Assembly: GCF_004522235.1 (NCBI RefSeq)
Contig: NZ_SDLT01000044.1
Location: 1-64,000, forward strand
Origin: Amycolatopsis nivea
Lineage (GTDB): Bacteria; Actinomycetota; Actinomycetes; Mycobacteriales; Pseudonocardiaceae
DNA length: 64,000 nt
Direction: 5' to 3'
Positions 25,488 to 34,018 of the stretch are shown one piece after another (position 1 is the first letter of the stretch; each line of letters opens with the position of its first letter). A program made the position numbers and the translations under genes. The notes under the pieces were generated by a model, which saw nothing but the letters and a program-made list of their open reading frames with translations, was not told the DNA's origin and searched no databases.

Positions 25488-26832
25488 TGCAACACAGCTT
25501 GACCACGCTTCCCAGAAGATCGAGATCCTGCCGGTTCCCGGGCTGCCGGAGTTCCGTCCCGGCGACGACCTGACCGGCGCGATCGTGTCCGCCGCGCCGT
25601 GGCTGCGGTCCGGCGACGTGGTCGTGGTGACCAGCAAGGCGTTCTCGAAGATCGAGGGCCGCTTGGTGCGCGTGCCGAGCGACCCCGAGGCGCGCGACGC
25701 GGCCCGGCGGAAGCTGATCGAGGAAGAATCGGTGCGGGTGGTCGCCCGGATCGCGCGCACGCTGATCACCGAGAACAACCTGGGCATCGTGCAGGCGGCG
25801 TCCGGGATCGACGCGTCGAACGTGCGCGGCGACGAGGTGGCGTTGCTGCCCGCGGACCCGGACGCGTCCGCTTTGGCTCTGCGCAACGGTTTGCGCGAGC
25901 GGCTGGGCGTGGAGGTGGCCGTGGTCGTCACCGACACCATGGGCCGGGCCTGGCGAGTCGGCCAGACCGACGCCGCGATCGGCGCGTCCGGCCTGCGCGT
26001 GCTGCACGGGTACGCCGGTCAGGTCGATTCGCAGGGAAACGAGCTGGCCGTTACGGAAATCGCGATCGCGGACGAGATCGCCGCCGCGGCGGACCTGGTG
26101 AAGGGCAAGCTCGGCGGATTGCCGGTCGCGGTCGTACGCGGTCTGCAGATCCACGACGACGGATCCACCGCGCGGGACCTGATCCGCCCGGGCGAAACCG
26201 ACCTCTTTCGCTTGGGCACCAACGAATCCATCGCGCAGGGCCGCCGGGAAGCGGTACCGCACCGGCGTTCCGTCCGGCACTTCAGCGACGAGCCGGTCGA
26301 CCCCGAAGCCATGCGTCGCGCGGTCGCGTCCGCGCTCACCGCGCCCGCGCCGCACCACACGCACCCTGTGCGGTTCATCTGGCTGCGCGACGAAGGCCTG
26401 CGCCGCGAACTCCTCGACGCGATGCGCGCGTCCTGGGAAGCCGACCTGACCAGCGACGGCTTCACGCCCGAGCAGATCGCGAAACGCCTTTCCCGCGGCG
26501 ACATTCTTTATCGCGCGCCGGAACTGGTGATCCCGTTCCTGCTGCCCGAAGGCGCGCACACTTACCGCGACGACCGGCGAAACCGCCACGAGCGCACCAT
26601 GTTCACCGTCGCCGCCGGTGCCGCGGTGCAGGGCCTGCTGGTCGCGCTGGCCGCCGAAGACCTCGGCTCGTGCTGGATCGGCTCGACCATTTTCGCCGCC
26701 GACCTGGTCCGGTCCACTTTGGACCTGACCGACCAGTGGCACCCGCTCGGCGCGGTCGCCATCGGGCACCCGGCCGAACCCGCTCCCCCGCGCGGACCGC
26801 TTTCCACCGGCGATTGGCTGATCGAACGATGA
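25480..26832 (+). CDS. fbiB: Coenzyme F420:L-glutamate ligase / FMN-dependent dehydro-F420 reductase
   Basis: This 450-aa two-domain protein has an N-terminal CofE-like gamma-glutamyl ligase (about 1-245; VVVTSKAFSKIEGRLV, VVVTDTMGRAWRVGQTD) and a C-terminal nitroreductase-like FMN domain (about 255-450; RRSVRHFSDEPVD, GSCWIGSTIF). It lengthens the F420 poly-glutamate tail and, in actinobacteria, reduces dehydro-F420. The GTG at 25480 lies inside the fbiA 3' end. F420 genes are a diagnostic feature of actinobacteria such as Amycolatopsis and mycobacteria. Confidence 0.95.
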   Translation: MSDATQLDHASQKIEILPVPGLPEFRPGDDLTGAIVSAAPWLRSGDVVVVTSKAFSKIEGRLVRVPSDPEARDAARRKLIEEESVRVVARIARTLITENNLGIVQAASGIDASNVRGDEVALLPADPDASALALRNGLRERLGVEVAVVVTDTMGRAWRVGQTDAAIGASGLRVLHGYAGQVDSQGNELAVTEIAIADEIAAAADLVKGKLGGLPVAVVRGLQIHDDGSTARDLIRPGETDLFRLGTNESIAQGRREAVPHRRSVRHFSDEPVDPEAMRRAVASALTAPAPHHTHPVRFIWLRDEGLRRELLDAMRASWEADLTSDGFTPEQIAKRLSRGDILYRAPELVIPFLLPEGAHTYRDDRRNRHERTMFTVAAGAAVQGLLVALAAEDLGSCWIGSTIFAADLVRSTLDLTDQWHPLGAVAIGHPAEPAPPRGPLSTGDWLIER

Positions 26833-27356
26833 CCCTGCACGACTCCGCGGTCGCCGCGCTGACCGAATGGAAGCCCTCCGAACCGGCACAAGAGTCGCTG
26901 CGGCAAGCGTTTCTCGGTTTCCTGGCGTCGCGTTCGGACACTTGCCAGCGCTCCTGCGAAGCCGGGCACCTGACCGCGTCCGCGGTGGTCCTCGACTCGA
27001 CCGGCACGCAGGTCCTGCTGACCCTGCACCCGCGCGTCGGCCGCTGGCTGCAACTCGGCGGGCATTGCGAACCGTCCGACGCGTCGCTGGCCGAAGCCGC
27101 GCTGCGCGAGGCGACCGAGGAATCCGGCATGAGCGGCCTGGTGATCGGGGAAACGCCGGTGCACCTGGACGTCCACCCGATCACCTGCTCGCTTGGCGTC
27201 CCGACCCGGCATTTCGACGTCCGGTACGTCGTGCACGCCCCGCCCGGCGCGGAACCCGTGCGCAGCGAGGAATCCGACGACCTGCGCTGGTGGCCGGTCG
27301 ACGCACTGCCCGCGGGTTCGGAAGATCTGGCCGAATTGATCGCCGCGGCCCGTTAA
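26829..27356 (+). CDS. NUDIX hydrolase
   Basis: This 175-aa protein has a complete Nudix box (about residues 78-101; GGHCEPSDASLAEAALREAT then EESG). The N-terminal helix region (ESLRQAFLGFLASRSDTCQR) is typical of a Pseudonocardiales group placed after fbiB. The family hydrolyses nucleoside diphosphate derivatives; the substrate is unknown. The ATG overlaps the fbiB stop (ATGA), so it belongs to the fbiAB transcript. Confidence 0.92.
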   Translation: MTLHDSAVAALTEWKPSEPAQESLRQAFLGFLASRSDTCQRSCEAGHLTASAVVLDSTGTQVLLTLHPRVGRWLQLGGHCEPSDASLAEAALREATEESGMSGLVIGETPVHLDVHPITCSLGVPTRHFDVRYVVHAPPGAEPVRSEESDDLRWWPVDALPAGSEDLAELIAAAR

Positions 27357-27365
27357 CCTGGACGC

Positions 27366-27512
27366 ATGGACCTGGCGCGACCGCACCTGCACCCGGGCGA
27401 CACCGGCGCGGCCATCAGCGGATGGGTGGTGCTGATCGGCTTCGCGGTAGCGTTCGCGCTGCTGGCGCTGGGCATTGTGGTCAGCATCCGACGGAAACGG
27501 CGGCAACAATGA
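27366..27512 (+). CDS. Small single-pass membrane protein, 48 aa
   Basis: This short ORF starts 10 bp after the NUDIX stop and encodes MDLARPHLHPGDTGAAISGW, one hydrophobic helix (VVLIGFAVAFALLALGIVV) and a basic tail SIRRKRRQQ. The positive-inside rule places the C-terminus in the cytoplasm. Its stop overlaps the GntR start (ATGA). Coupling to the regulator and high third-position GC support a real gene. Function unknown. Confidence 0.7.
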   Translation: MDLARPHLHPGDTGAAISGWVVLIGFAVAFALLALGIVVSIRRKRRQQ

Positions 27513-27862
27513 GCATCAGCTACGACCCGGCCTCGGCTGTCCCGCCGTTCGAACAGGTCCGGACCTCGCTGGCGAACCAGATCAACGACGGCACCCTGGC
27601 GGTCGGCACCAAGCTCCCGACGGTGCGCGGGTTGGCCGCGGAACTGGGCATCGCGCCGAACACTGTCGCGCGTGCGTACCGGGAACTCGAGGAAGCCGGT
27701 CTGCTGGAAACCCGAGGCAGGGCAGGCACTTTCGTCGGCGCGACCGGCGACGAGACGCTGTCCCGAGCCCAAGCCGCCGCGGCCACGTACGCCGAGGTGA
27801 TCCGAGGGTTGGGCTTGTCGGCCGAACAAGGCGTGGCGATCGCGGCGGCGGCCCTGCGTTGA
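27509..27862 (+). CDS. GntR family regulator (YtrA type)
   Basis: This 117-aa regulator consists of the winged HTH of GntR (about residues 13-77: FEQVRTSLANQINDG, LPTVRGLAAELGIAPNTVAR, YRELEEAGLLETRGRAGTFV) plus a short helical tail of about 40 residues. The short C-domain is that of the YtrA subfamily, which usually controls ABC transporters. No transporter is adjacent; the coupled 48-aa membrane protein may be its functional partner. Confidence 0.9.
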   Translation: MSISYDPASAVPPFEQVRTSLANQINDGTLAVGTKLPTVRGLAAELGIAPNTVARAYRELEEAGLLETRGRAGTFVGATGDETLSRAQAAAATYAEVIRGLGLSAEQGVAIAAAALR

Positions 27863-27917
27863 TCGCGGCGAGGAATTAGCATCTGGTTTTGTCCTTGCCC
27901 GACCCGATGGGAACCTC

Positions 27918-28154
27918 ATGCTGAAATTCGTCCTGCCGGTCGTGCTGATCCTGCTGCTGATCCTCATCCTGGTCTTGAAATTCGCGGTGGGACGGCCTAA
28001 GCAGCCGCCGCAGGCCGGGCCTGGGCAGTACCCGGGACAGCAGGGGCCCGGTGCGCCGTATGGTCAGCAGCCGCAGGGCCAGTACCCGCCGCAGCCTGGT
28101 CCTCCGCAGCAGTACCCGCCGCAGCAATATCCGCCGCAGAATCCGCAGGGCTGA
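27918..28154 (+). CDS. Small membrane protein with Pro/Gln/Gly/Tyr-rich tail (A)
   Basis: This 78-aa protein has an N-terminal transmembrane helix (LPVVLILLLILILVLKF) and a cytoplasmic or surface tail made of PGQYP/PQQYPPQ-type repeats. The tail composition is low-complexity and resembles spectrin-like or annexin-like PYG repeats, with no catalytic residues. A very similar but separate gene follows after 44 bp, so the two are probably a tandem duplication or paired scaffold proteins. Confidence 0.65.
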   Translation: MLKFVLPVVLILLLILILVLKFAVGRPKQPPQAGPGQYPGQQGPGAPYGQQPQGQYPPQPGPPQQYPPQQYPPQNPQG

Positions 28155-28198
28155 CCCGCTTCGTCCTGCGGCAAAGCCTTGACCAGGGGAGGGTCTTC

Positions 28199-28513
28199 AT
28201 GGCTGTACAACCGTGGCATCTCATCATCCTGCTGCTGATAGCAGGCGTGGTATTCGCGATCGTGCGCGCTTCGGCCAAAAAGAAGCAAGGCCCGCCGCCG
28301 GGCTACTTCCCGCCGCAGCAGGGCTATCCGCCACCCGGCCAGAGCTATCCCCCGCCGGGACCGCAGCAGGGCTACCCCGTCCAGAACTACCCCGGCTATC
28401 CGCAGCCCGGCCCGCAGTATCCGCCGCAGCCCGGCGCCCAGTACCCGCCGCAGCCCGGTGTCCCGCCGCAGAACCCGCAGTATCCGTACCCGCCGCAAAG
28501 CCCCGGTCAGTAG
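28199..28513 (+). CDS. Small membrane protein with Pro/Gln/Gly/Tyr-rich tail (B)
   Basis: This 104-aa protein has a membrane helix (WHLIILLLIAGVVFAIVR), a basic KKKQG stop and a tail of about 75 residues built from GYPPP, QYPPQPG and YPGYPQPG repeats. The layout is the same as the preceding gene. A GGGGAGG site lies before the ATG. Tail repeats could aid multimerisation or wall interaction, but this is inference. Confidence 0.68.
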   Translation: MAVQPWHLIILLLIAGVVFAIVRASAKKKQGPPPGYFPPQQGYPPPGQSYPPPGPQQGYPVQNYPGYPQPGPQYPPQPGAQYPPQPGVPPQNPQYPYPPQSPGQ

Positions 28514-28536
28514 ACCGCGGCACGCCGGTCAGGCAC

Positions 28537-29430
28537 TCACATCGCCCGGTAATCCCGCAGCTCAATCCGCGGCCCGAACCGCGGCCGCCGAGCTCCGGCC
28601 GCTCCCAGATACCGGATCGCCCGCTGTCGCTGCGGCGCGTACGGGGCGAGCACCTGCGCCATCTCCTCGTCGTCGATCTCCCGCCCGAGCAGCGTGTGCC
28701 CGACCACCGCCGGGATGTTGTAGTCGCCGAAGCTGACCGCGTCCGGGTCGCCCCACGCGCGCTGGGCGATCTCCGCCGCCGTCCACACTCCGATGCCCCG
28801 CACCTTCCGCAGCCACGCGCGTCCCTCAACCCCGCGCAACTGCACCGCTTCTTCGAGCCGCGGAGCGACCCGGGCCGCCTCGATCAAGGCCGAGCGGCGC
28901 TTCACATCCACCCCGATCTTGTGCCAGTTCCAGTCCACAATGGACCGAATGGCGACCGGGTCCGGCGGCACCCGCAGGAAGTCCGGGCCGGGGCCGGGGG
29001 CGCGCGTGCCGAACCATCGGCACAGCTCCGCCCACGACCGGATCGCTTCCTTGCCGCTCACCTTCTGCTCGAGGATCGCCAGCACCAGCGCGTCCCACAC
29101 CCGCCCGGTCGAGCCGAGCCGCAGCCCGGGCGTGTCGCGGCGGGCGGCGGCGATCACGTCGTGGTGCGCGACGAATCCGGTGTCGTCATCGTCCGCGCCG
29201 AGCAGCGCGGGCACGCCGGCGAGCAGGAAATCCGCGCCCTCGCCCCAAGCCTCGGCCTCGACGACGCCGTCCGGCCGGTGCAGCAGCGCGAGCGTTCCCT
29301 TGCCGCCGGGCGTGTTCGCGGCCAGCCACCAGACGCCGCGGTCGCGCCGGAAGTTCAGCGACCCGCGCCCACGGCTCAGCGGACCCAGCACCTGCGCCAG
29401 ATCCACCGGAAACCCCGGACGCCACTCCAT
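28537..29430 (-). CDS. DNA-3-methyladenine glycosylase II-like (HhH-GPD) protein
   Basis: This 297-aa protein has an AlkA-like layout: an N-terminal beta domain (about 1-100) and an HhH-GPD domain. VLAILEQKVSGKEAIRSW is the helix before the hairpin, LRKVRGIGVWTAAEIAQRAW is the HhH motif (G-I-G), and VSFGDYNIP holds the catalytic Asp in the usual place. It probably excises alkylated purines. The ATG at 29430 overlaps the upstream manC-like stop (TGATG); a GTG one codon upstream is also possible. It is a second alkylation-repair gene besides tag. Confidence 0.88.
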   Translation of the reverse strand: MEWRPGFPVDLAQVLGPLSRGRGSLNFRRDRGVWWLAANTPGGKGTLALLHRPDGVVEAEAWGEGADFLLAGVPALLGADDDDTGFVAHHDVIAAARRDTPGLRLGSTGRVWDALVLAILEQKVSGKEAIRSWAELCRWFGTRAPGPGPDFLRVPPDPVAIRSIVDWNWHKIGVDVKRRSALIEAARVAPRLEEAVQLRGVEGRAWLRKVRGIGVWTAAEIAQRAWGDPDAVSFGDYNIPAVVGHTLLGREIDDEEMAQVLAPYAPQRQRAIRYLGAAGARRPRFGPRIELRDYRAM

Positions 29431-30509
29431 CACGCGTCGCTCGAAAACCGGATGCCGCCGTCCGGCACCGAAACGCCGGGCCAGATCCGCACGCCGTCAA
29501 GCAGTTCGCAGCGAGCCCCCACCGACGCGCCGTCGCCGAGCACCACGCCGCGCAGCACCGCGCCCTCGCCGACCTGCGCTCCGCGGCCCAGCACCGAGTT
29601 CTCGACAATCGCGTCCGGGCCGATCACCGCGTCGTCGAACACGACCGAACCGGACACCGTCGCGCCCTTCCCGACGACAGCCCGCGCGCCGATCGTCGTG
29701 CCGTCGGTGAGCTTCGCTCCGGTAAAGACAGAAGCCCCGTCCAGCGCCAGAAAATCGCCGGTCGGCCCGGCCAGCGCGGAAGTCGGCGCGACGCCGCGGA
29801 CCAGATCGGCGCTGCCGCGCACGAACGCTTCGGGAGTACCGACGTCGAGCCAGTACGAAGAATCAACAAATCCGTGCAGATGCGCTCCATTTTCGAGGAG
29901 CCCGGGGAACGTCTCGCGTTCGACCGACACCCGCCGCCCGGCCGGGATGGTCTCGATCACCGGACGGCGGAAGACGTAGCAGCCGGCGTTGATCTGGTCG
30001 GTCGGCGGGTTCGGCGTCTTCTCCAGGAAGGCGGTGACCCGGCCGTCGGAGTCGGTCGGCACCGAACCGAAGCGGCTCGGGTCCGGGACGCGCTGGAGGT
30101 GCAGGGTCACGTCCGCGCCGGAGTCGAGGTGGGTGCGCAGCTGGGCGTGCAGGTCGGCGCCGGAGAGGATGTCGCCGTTGAAGACGATCGCGTGGTCGGC
30201 GCGCAGCCGGTCGTAGACGTTGCGGATGGCGCCGCCGGTGTCGAGCGGCTCCTCCTCCACCACGTACTCGATCTCCAGACCGTGCGCGGACCCGTCGCCG
30301 AAGTACTCCTCGAACACCTCGGCCCGGTACGACGTGCCGAGCACCACATGCCGGATCCCGGCCGCGCGGATGCGGGAGAACAGGTGGCTCAGATAGGGCG
30401 TGCCCGCCGTCGGCAGCATCGGCTTCGGCGCGGACAGCGTGAGCGGGCGCAGCCGCGTGCCCTGGCCGCCGACCAGTACGACGGCGTCGACCTCGACCTC
30501 GGACGTCAC
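29430..30509 (-). CDS. Nucleotidyltransferase: NDP-sugar synthase (mannose-1-phosphate guanylyltransferase type)
   Basis: This 359-aa protein has an N-terminal nucleotidyltransferase domain, with VVLVGGQGTRLRPLTLSAPK (NTP-binding signature) and FNGDILSGADL, and a C-terminal left-handed beta-helix (about 255-359; VVFDDAVIGPDAIVENSVL). The position next to a WbbL-like transferase mirrors mycobacterial manB/Rv3264c, an essential GDP-mannose synthase. The GTG at 30509 is preferred over the upstream ATG (30533) because AAGGAGA stands 6-8 bp before it. Other NDP-sugar specificity is possible. Confidence 0.88.
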   Translation of the reverse strand: MTSEVEVDAVVLVGGQGTRLRPLTLSAPKPMLPTAGTPYLSHLFSRIRAAGIRHVVLGTSYRAEVFEEYFGDGSAHGLEIEYVVEEEPLDTGGAIRNVYDRLRADHAIVFNGDILSGADLHAQLRTHLDSGADVTLHLQRVPDPSRFGSVPTDSDGRVTAFLEKTPNPPTDQINAGCYVFRRPVIETIPAGRRVSVERETFPGLLENGAHLHGFVDSSYWLDVGTPEAFVRGSADLVRGVAPTSALAGPTGDFLALDGASVFTGAKLTDGTTIGARAVVGKGATVSGSVVFDDAVIGPDAIVENSVLGRGAQVGEGAVLRGVVLGDGASVGARCELLDGVRIWPGVSVPDGGIRFSSDA

Positions 30510-30649
30510 AGAAATCTCCTTTGTATCACGCACCGCTGAGCGACAAGCCGCGGGAAACGTGGGCGGCGCGGGCCCCGAGGGCCTACCCTAGACAGGAAAC
30601 AGGCGGGCCTTTCCCTAGAGGCCCCGGGTCAGTCGGGAGGCCGAGGGGA

Positions 30650-31126
30650 ATGGACCCCCGCGATCGCGCGGACGCATTGCTCGCACGCGCACGATCCCGC
30701 GGCGCCTTCGTGGTGACGCCGGACAACATGACGTCTCCGATGGATTCCTCCAGCACTCAGCAGATCTCCGCCGCGGTGGTCTCCGGGCTGGATCCCGACA
30801 CGACGACGCAGCTGCCCGCGTCGCTGATCGAAGAGAACGACCATCCGCTGGCAGCGGGCACGCGCACCCAGCCGTCGCCGCATCCGCTGGCCCAGCCGAC
30901 GCCGACGCGGCCGCTCGAAATCCCCGGCGCGCAGAACACCGCTCCGCAGCCGACGGTGCCGAGCCCGGCCGCTCCGCAGACGACGCCGCTGGTCCCGCGC
31001 CCGCAGGCGAAGCCGGTGGCGAGCCCGCTGAAGGATCCGGCCGAGGAGGAAATGACCGGCCTGGTCCCCACGATCAAGCAGAACAGCGGACGGTCCAACC
31101 TGTCCCGGCGGCTCGACGGGCTGTGA
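30650..31126 (+). CDS. Pro/Thr-rich protein of unknown function
   Basis: This 158-aa protein has a short N-terminal helix (DPRDRADALLARARSRGAFV) and a long disordered Pro/Gln/Ala/Thr region ending in a basic segment NSGRSNLSRRLDGL. There is no signal peptide or membrane segment. GAGGGG stands before the ATG at 30650; upstream in-frame starts lie in non-coding sequence. It is divergent from the manC-like gene. Function unknown. Confidence 0.7.
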   Translation: MDPRDRADALLARARSRGAFVVTPDNMTSPMDSSSTQQISAAVVSGLDPDTTTQLPASLIEENDHPLAAGTRTQPSPHPLAQPTPTRPLEIPGAQNTAPQPTVPSPAAPQTTPLVPRPQAKPVASPLKDPAEEEMTGLVPTIKQNSGRSNLSRRLDGL

Positions 31127-31136
31127 TCCTCGCGGG

Positions 31137-31176
31137 GTCTCCCCGGGCCCGGGCTGCCCGGATTGCCCGGGGAGAC
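31137..31176. terminator. Terminator hairpin between convergent genes
   Basis: GTCTCCCCGGGC (31137-31148) and GCCCGGGGAGAC (31165-31176) form a 12-bp perfect stem; its 16-nt loop contains CCGGGC/GCCCGG that can fold alternatively. It lies 10 bp after the stop of the 30650 gene. The remaining interval to 31296 shows no gene. Confidence 0.8.
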
Positions 31177-31296
31177 TTCCCGTTCGGGAGGTCGCGTCTC
31201 CCGCGAGCGATCTTTACGACCGCAAAGTGTTGCGGCGGCTGAGCATCTGGACGATCCCGGGGGCACGCCGGTTGCCCGGGCGTCCTTTGCGGACCG

Positions 31297-32175
31297 TCAG
31301 CCCTTCCGGGTCTCCAGCTTCACCCGCAGCGCCAGCCCGAGCTTCACCGCGGCCAGCACCGGCTTCCACAGCAGCCCCTGGTGCCGGTCGGCGAGGTAGC
31401 GGTAGGCGCTCGCGTGGTGGGCGCGCAGCATCTTCGCCGACGCGCGCGCGGTCGAGTGGCCGCCGATGTGCATCACGCTCGACGACGGCGCGTAGACGTT
31501 CTGCCAGCCCGCCTTCGCGAGCCGGTCGCCGAGGTCGACGTCCTCGAAGTACATGAAGTAGCGGGTGTCGAAGCCGCCGACGGAGTCGAACGCCTCGCGC
31601 CGGAAGAGCTGGCAGGAGCCGGACAGCCAGCCGGACGTGCGCTCGACCGGCGCGGCGTTTTCCTGGCGGTATTCGCGAGTCCACGGGTTGCCCGGCCAGA
31701 CCTTGCCGAACACCGCGTGCCCGATCCCGCGTCCGAACGACGGCAGCAGCCGCGCGGACGGGTAGACGGTTCCGTCGAGGTCGTGGATCAACGGCCCGAA
31801 CGCGGCCCCGCGCGGCCAGCGCCCAGCGACCTCGATCAGCGCGTCGAGCGAGCCCGGCTCCCATTCGAGGTCCGGGTTGACCACGACGACCCAGCCGTAG
31901 CTGTCGTCGAGCGCCGCGACGCCGCGGTTGGCGGCCGTTCCGTAGCCGACGTTCTCGCCGATGCTGACGAGCGTCACGTTCTCGCGCTCGGCGGCCTTTT
32001 CCGGAGCGCCGTCGGTGGACGCGTTGTCGGCGACCACGACGTGCACTTCGCGGTCCGTCGCCTTGTCGAGCGTGTCGAGGAACTTCTCGAGCGTTTCGCC
32101 GGAGAAGTAGGTCACGGTCACGACGCCGACGCGGTCACCATACGTGCGCTGCTCAGTCACGGCGCCATTGTCCAC
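31297..32175 (-). CDS. GT2 family rhamnosyltransferase (WbbL type)
   Basis: This 292-aa GT-A glycosyltransferase shows VVVADNASTDG, WVVVVNPDLEWEP (DXD-like metal site), GSCQLFRREAFDSVGGFD and YFEDVDLGDRLAKAG. This matches the WbbL/dTDP-Rha:GlcNAc-PP-decaprenol rhamnosyltransferase group, which completes the arabinogalactan linker. Nearby sugar nucleotidyltransferase, rmlB, rmlD and LCP genes support that role. Start is ATG 32175 or GTG 32160 (VTEQRTYG); neither has a strong SD. Other envelope rhamnosyl or sugar transfers remain possible. Confidence 0.87.
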   Translation of the reverse strand: MDNGAVTEQRTYGDRVGVVTVTYFSGETLEKFLDTLDKATDREVHVVVADNASTDGAPEKAAERENVTLVSIGENVGYGTAANRGVAALDDSYGWVVVVNPDLEWEPGSLDALIEVAGRWPRGAAFGPLIHDLDGTVYPSARLLPSFGRGIGHAVFGKVWPGNPWTREYRQENAAPVERTSGWLSGSCQLFRREAFDSVGGFDTRYFMYFEDVDLGDRLAKAGWQNVYAPSSSVMHIGGHSTARASAKMLRAHHASAYRYLADRHQGLLWKPVLAAVKLGLALRVKLETRKG

Positions 32176-32210
32176 TGCTCACGGACGGCTACGTCAGCCC
32201 ACCGACCCGG

Positions 32211-32867
32211 TCACCCGCAGTGATTCCCCGGACCGCCTTTCAGCTCCGCCAGTTCGTCGTCGATCAGCAGGCCCGGGTCGAATTTCATCCCGGTGAAGTG
32301 GCCGGCCAGTTCGAGCGACAGGACCCCGTGCAGGCGGGTCCAGAAGGACAGCGCGCGCCGCACCGCGCCGGTGCCGGCGGTGTCGCTGTCCACCCACTCG
32401 CGATGGGTTTCGAGGTGCACGTGGAACGTCGTCGCCGACTCCGGTTCGCCCAGTGCCGCGTTCGCCTCGATCAGGACTTCCATGACCTCGTTGGAGATCG
32501 CCGTCGTGTCCGGCGGCGCGTGGTAGCCGGGCACCGGCGTGCCGTAGATGAGGAAGTAGCGCTGCGGATCGGCCTTGGCCCAGTCCCGGATGACGTGCGC
32601 CAGTGCCAGCAGGTCCGCCCCGGAATCCGCCGCCGCGCGGACGGTGTCGGCGAGGCTCCGGAACGCGTCCCGGATCAGCGCGGTGATCAGCTCGTCCCGG
32701 CCGCGGTAGTACCGGTACAGCGCGGGCACGGTCATGCCCATCTGCTTGGCGATCGCGGTCAGCGACAGCGCGGGCAGCCCCGCCTCGGCGATCTGCTGCC
32801 GCGCGTGCTGCTTGATCTCCTCGCGCACCTGTTCGCGGTAGCGCTCCCGTGGTGCCTGTTCGGCCAT
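32211..32867 (-). CDS. TetR/AcrR family regulator
   Basis: This 218-aa regulator has an N-terminal HTH (about residues 15-62: IKQHARQQIAEAGLPALSLT, IAKQMGMTVPALYRYYRGRD) and a C-terminal TetR_C_13-like ligand domain. It is divergent from a secreted SRPBCC protein; AGTTAAG half-sites occur at both ends of the gap (about 32902 and inside 32956-32971). It probably represses that operon and itself. Confidence 0.92.
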   Translation of the reverse strand: MAEQAPRERYREQVREEIKQHARQQIAEAGLPALSLTAIAKQMGMTVPALYRYYRGRDELITALIRDAFRSLADTVRAAADSGADLLALAHVIRDWAKADPQRYFLIYGTPVPGYHAPPDTTAISNEVMEVLIEANAALGEPESATTFHVHLETHREWVDSDTAGTGAVRRALSFWTRLHGVLSLELAGHFTGMKFDPGLLIDDELAELKGGPGNHCG

Positions 32868-32955
32868 CGGCTGTTCCCCTTCGTTCCTCTCCGCTCAGTG
32901 TAGTTAAGCCCCTTCACGCCCGCTATTGACGTTCACGGTTGCGAGCTTGTACGGT

Positions 32956-32971
32956 CTTAACTGAAGTTAAG
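32956..32971. promoter_or_regulatory. Palindromic operator CTTAACT-N2-AGTTAAG
   Basis: CTTAACTGAAGTTAAG has 7-bp arms around GA and lies 18 bp before the SRPBCC start. A further AGTTAAG half-site is located near the tetR start. The sequence is much AT-richer than its surroundings and is the likely binding site of the divergent TetR protein. Confidence 0.72.
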
Positions 32972-32988
32972 TCTATTAACTCTCACTA

Positions 32989-33618
32989 ATGGAGTTCACC
33001 TTGTCGAACCTCAAGCCGCGCCTGCGCGCCGCACTGCTGGCCCTTCCGATCGCCGCTGGACTGCTCGGCGCCGCACCCGCCCAAGCCGCCGCCCCGCACC
33101 CGAGTTCCCTGACCTGCCAAGGAAAAGGCATCGACCCGACCGCCCACCTCCACCACCGCGCGGAGACCTTCATCAAGGCCCCGCTGAGCACCGTGTGGCG
33201 ACTGCACACCAGCGTCGAAAGCTGGCCGCGCTGGCAAAAGCCGGTCATGAGCATGAAGCGCCTCGACCCCGGCCGCCTGCACCCCGGTTCGCGGTTCCGC
33301 TGGACCACACCCGCTCCGCCCACGCCGTCGACCCCGGCCACCACGCTGGTCATCACGTCGACCGTCCACCAGGTCAAACCCGGCCAGTGCATCCGCTGGT
33401 CCGGCCCGGCGATCGGCCAGGGCCTGCGGATCGACAAGGGCACGCACGTCTGGAACTTCGTCCCGGTGCGCGGCGGAGTCCTCGTCCGCACCGAAGAAAG
33501 CTGGACCGGCCAGCAGATCGAGGCCGACCCGGCCACCGCGATCAAGTACCTGGCTCCGGGACTGGACCTCTGGCTCGCCGATCTGAAGACCGCCGCCGAA
33601 GCTCACTGCCACCGCTGA
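32989..33618 (+). CDS. Secreted SRPBCC family protein
   Basis: This 209-aa protein has a signal peptide (ALLALPIAAGLLGAAPAQAA, cleavage near residue 34) and a START/SRPBCC fold: RAETFIKAPLSTVWRLHTSV, WPRWQK, GSRFRWTT, GVLVRTEESW and a C-terminal helix LAPGLDLWLADLKTAAEA. SRPBCC proteins are usually cytoplasmic, so the export signal is noteworthy. It is likely controlled by the divergent TetR. The next gene, 26 bp downstream with a GAAGGAGAA site, is probably in the same transcript. Confidence 0.88.
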   Translation: MEFTLSNLKPRLRAALLALPIAAGLLGAAPAQAAAPHPSSLTCQGKGIDPTAHLHHRAETFIKAPLSTVWRLHTSVESWPRWQKPVMSMKRLDPGRLHPGSRFRWTTPAPPTPSTPATTLVITSTVHQVKPGQCIRWSGPAIGQGLRIDKGTHVWNFVPVRGGVLVRTEESWTGQQIEADPATAIKYLAPGLDLWLADLKTAAEAHCHR

Positions 33619-33644
33619 ACCCTTACCCGCGAAGGAGAATCGTC

Positions 33645-33977
33645 ATGCCCGTGTCCCGCGCCTCGCTGCCTGTCCTGATCACCGCCTGGTCCGTCCCGGC
33701 TCTCGTCCTCGGGCAGTTCGCGTTGCTCTCCGGTATTCCGTTGATCGCGCTTCTCGTCTCCAGCCTGCGCAATTCCCAGCCGCGCGCGCTGCGCTGGTGG
33801 TCCGCCGGATTGGCCGCGGTCTATCTCGGAGTGCTCGCACTTTGGGCGTTAAGTCCGGAAAGCGCGCCGAGTTTGTCTAAATCGATGAATCCGGCGGTCA
33901 CGGCATTCTTCGTCGCGAGCGGAGTCGCGGTCGCCATCGCCCACCACGTCCGCAAACGCCCCGGTGCCGTTAACTGA
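33645..33977 (+). CDS. Small membrane protein of unknown function
   Basis: This 110-aa protein has three hydrophobic segments (about 10-40, 48-68, 80-100) and a basic C-terminal HHVRKRPG. No family is recognised. The GAAGGAG site before ATG 33645 and the tight spacing behind the SRPBCC gene suggest an operon under the TetR operator. Its stop lies 41 bp before the amidohydrolase. Confidence 0.75.
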   Translation: MPVSRASLPVLITAWSVPALVLGQFALLSGIPLIALLVSSLRNSQPRALRWWSAGLAAVYLGVLALWALSPESAPSLSKSMNPAVTAFFVASGVAVAIAHHVRKRPGAVN

Positions 33978-34018
33978 AACTGGTAACCTCGAAACCACCA
34001 GCCGTAAAGAGGGGGCCG

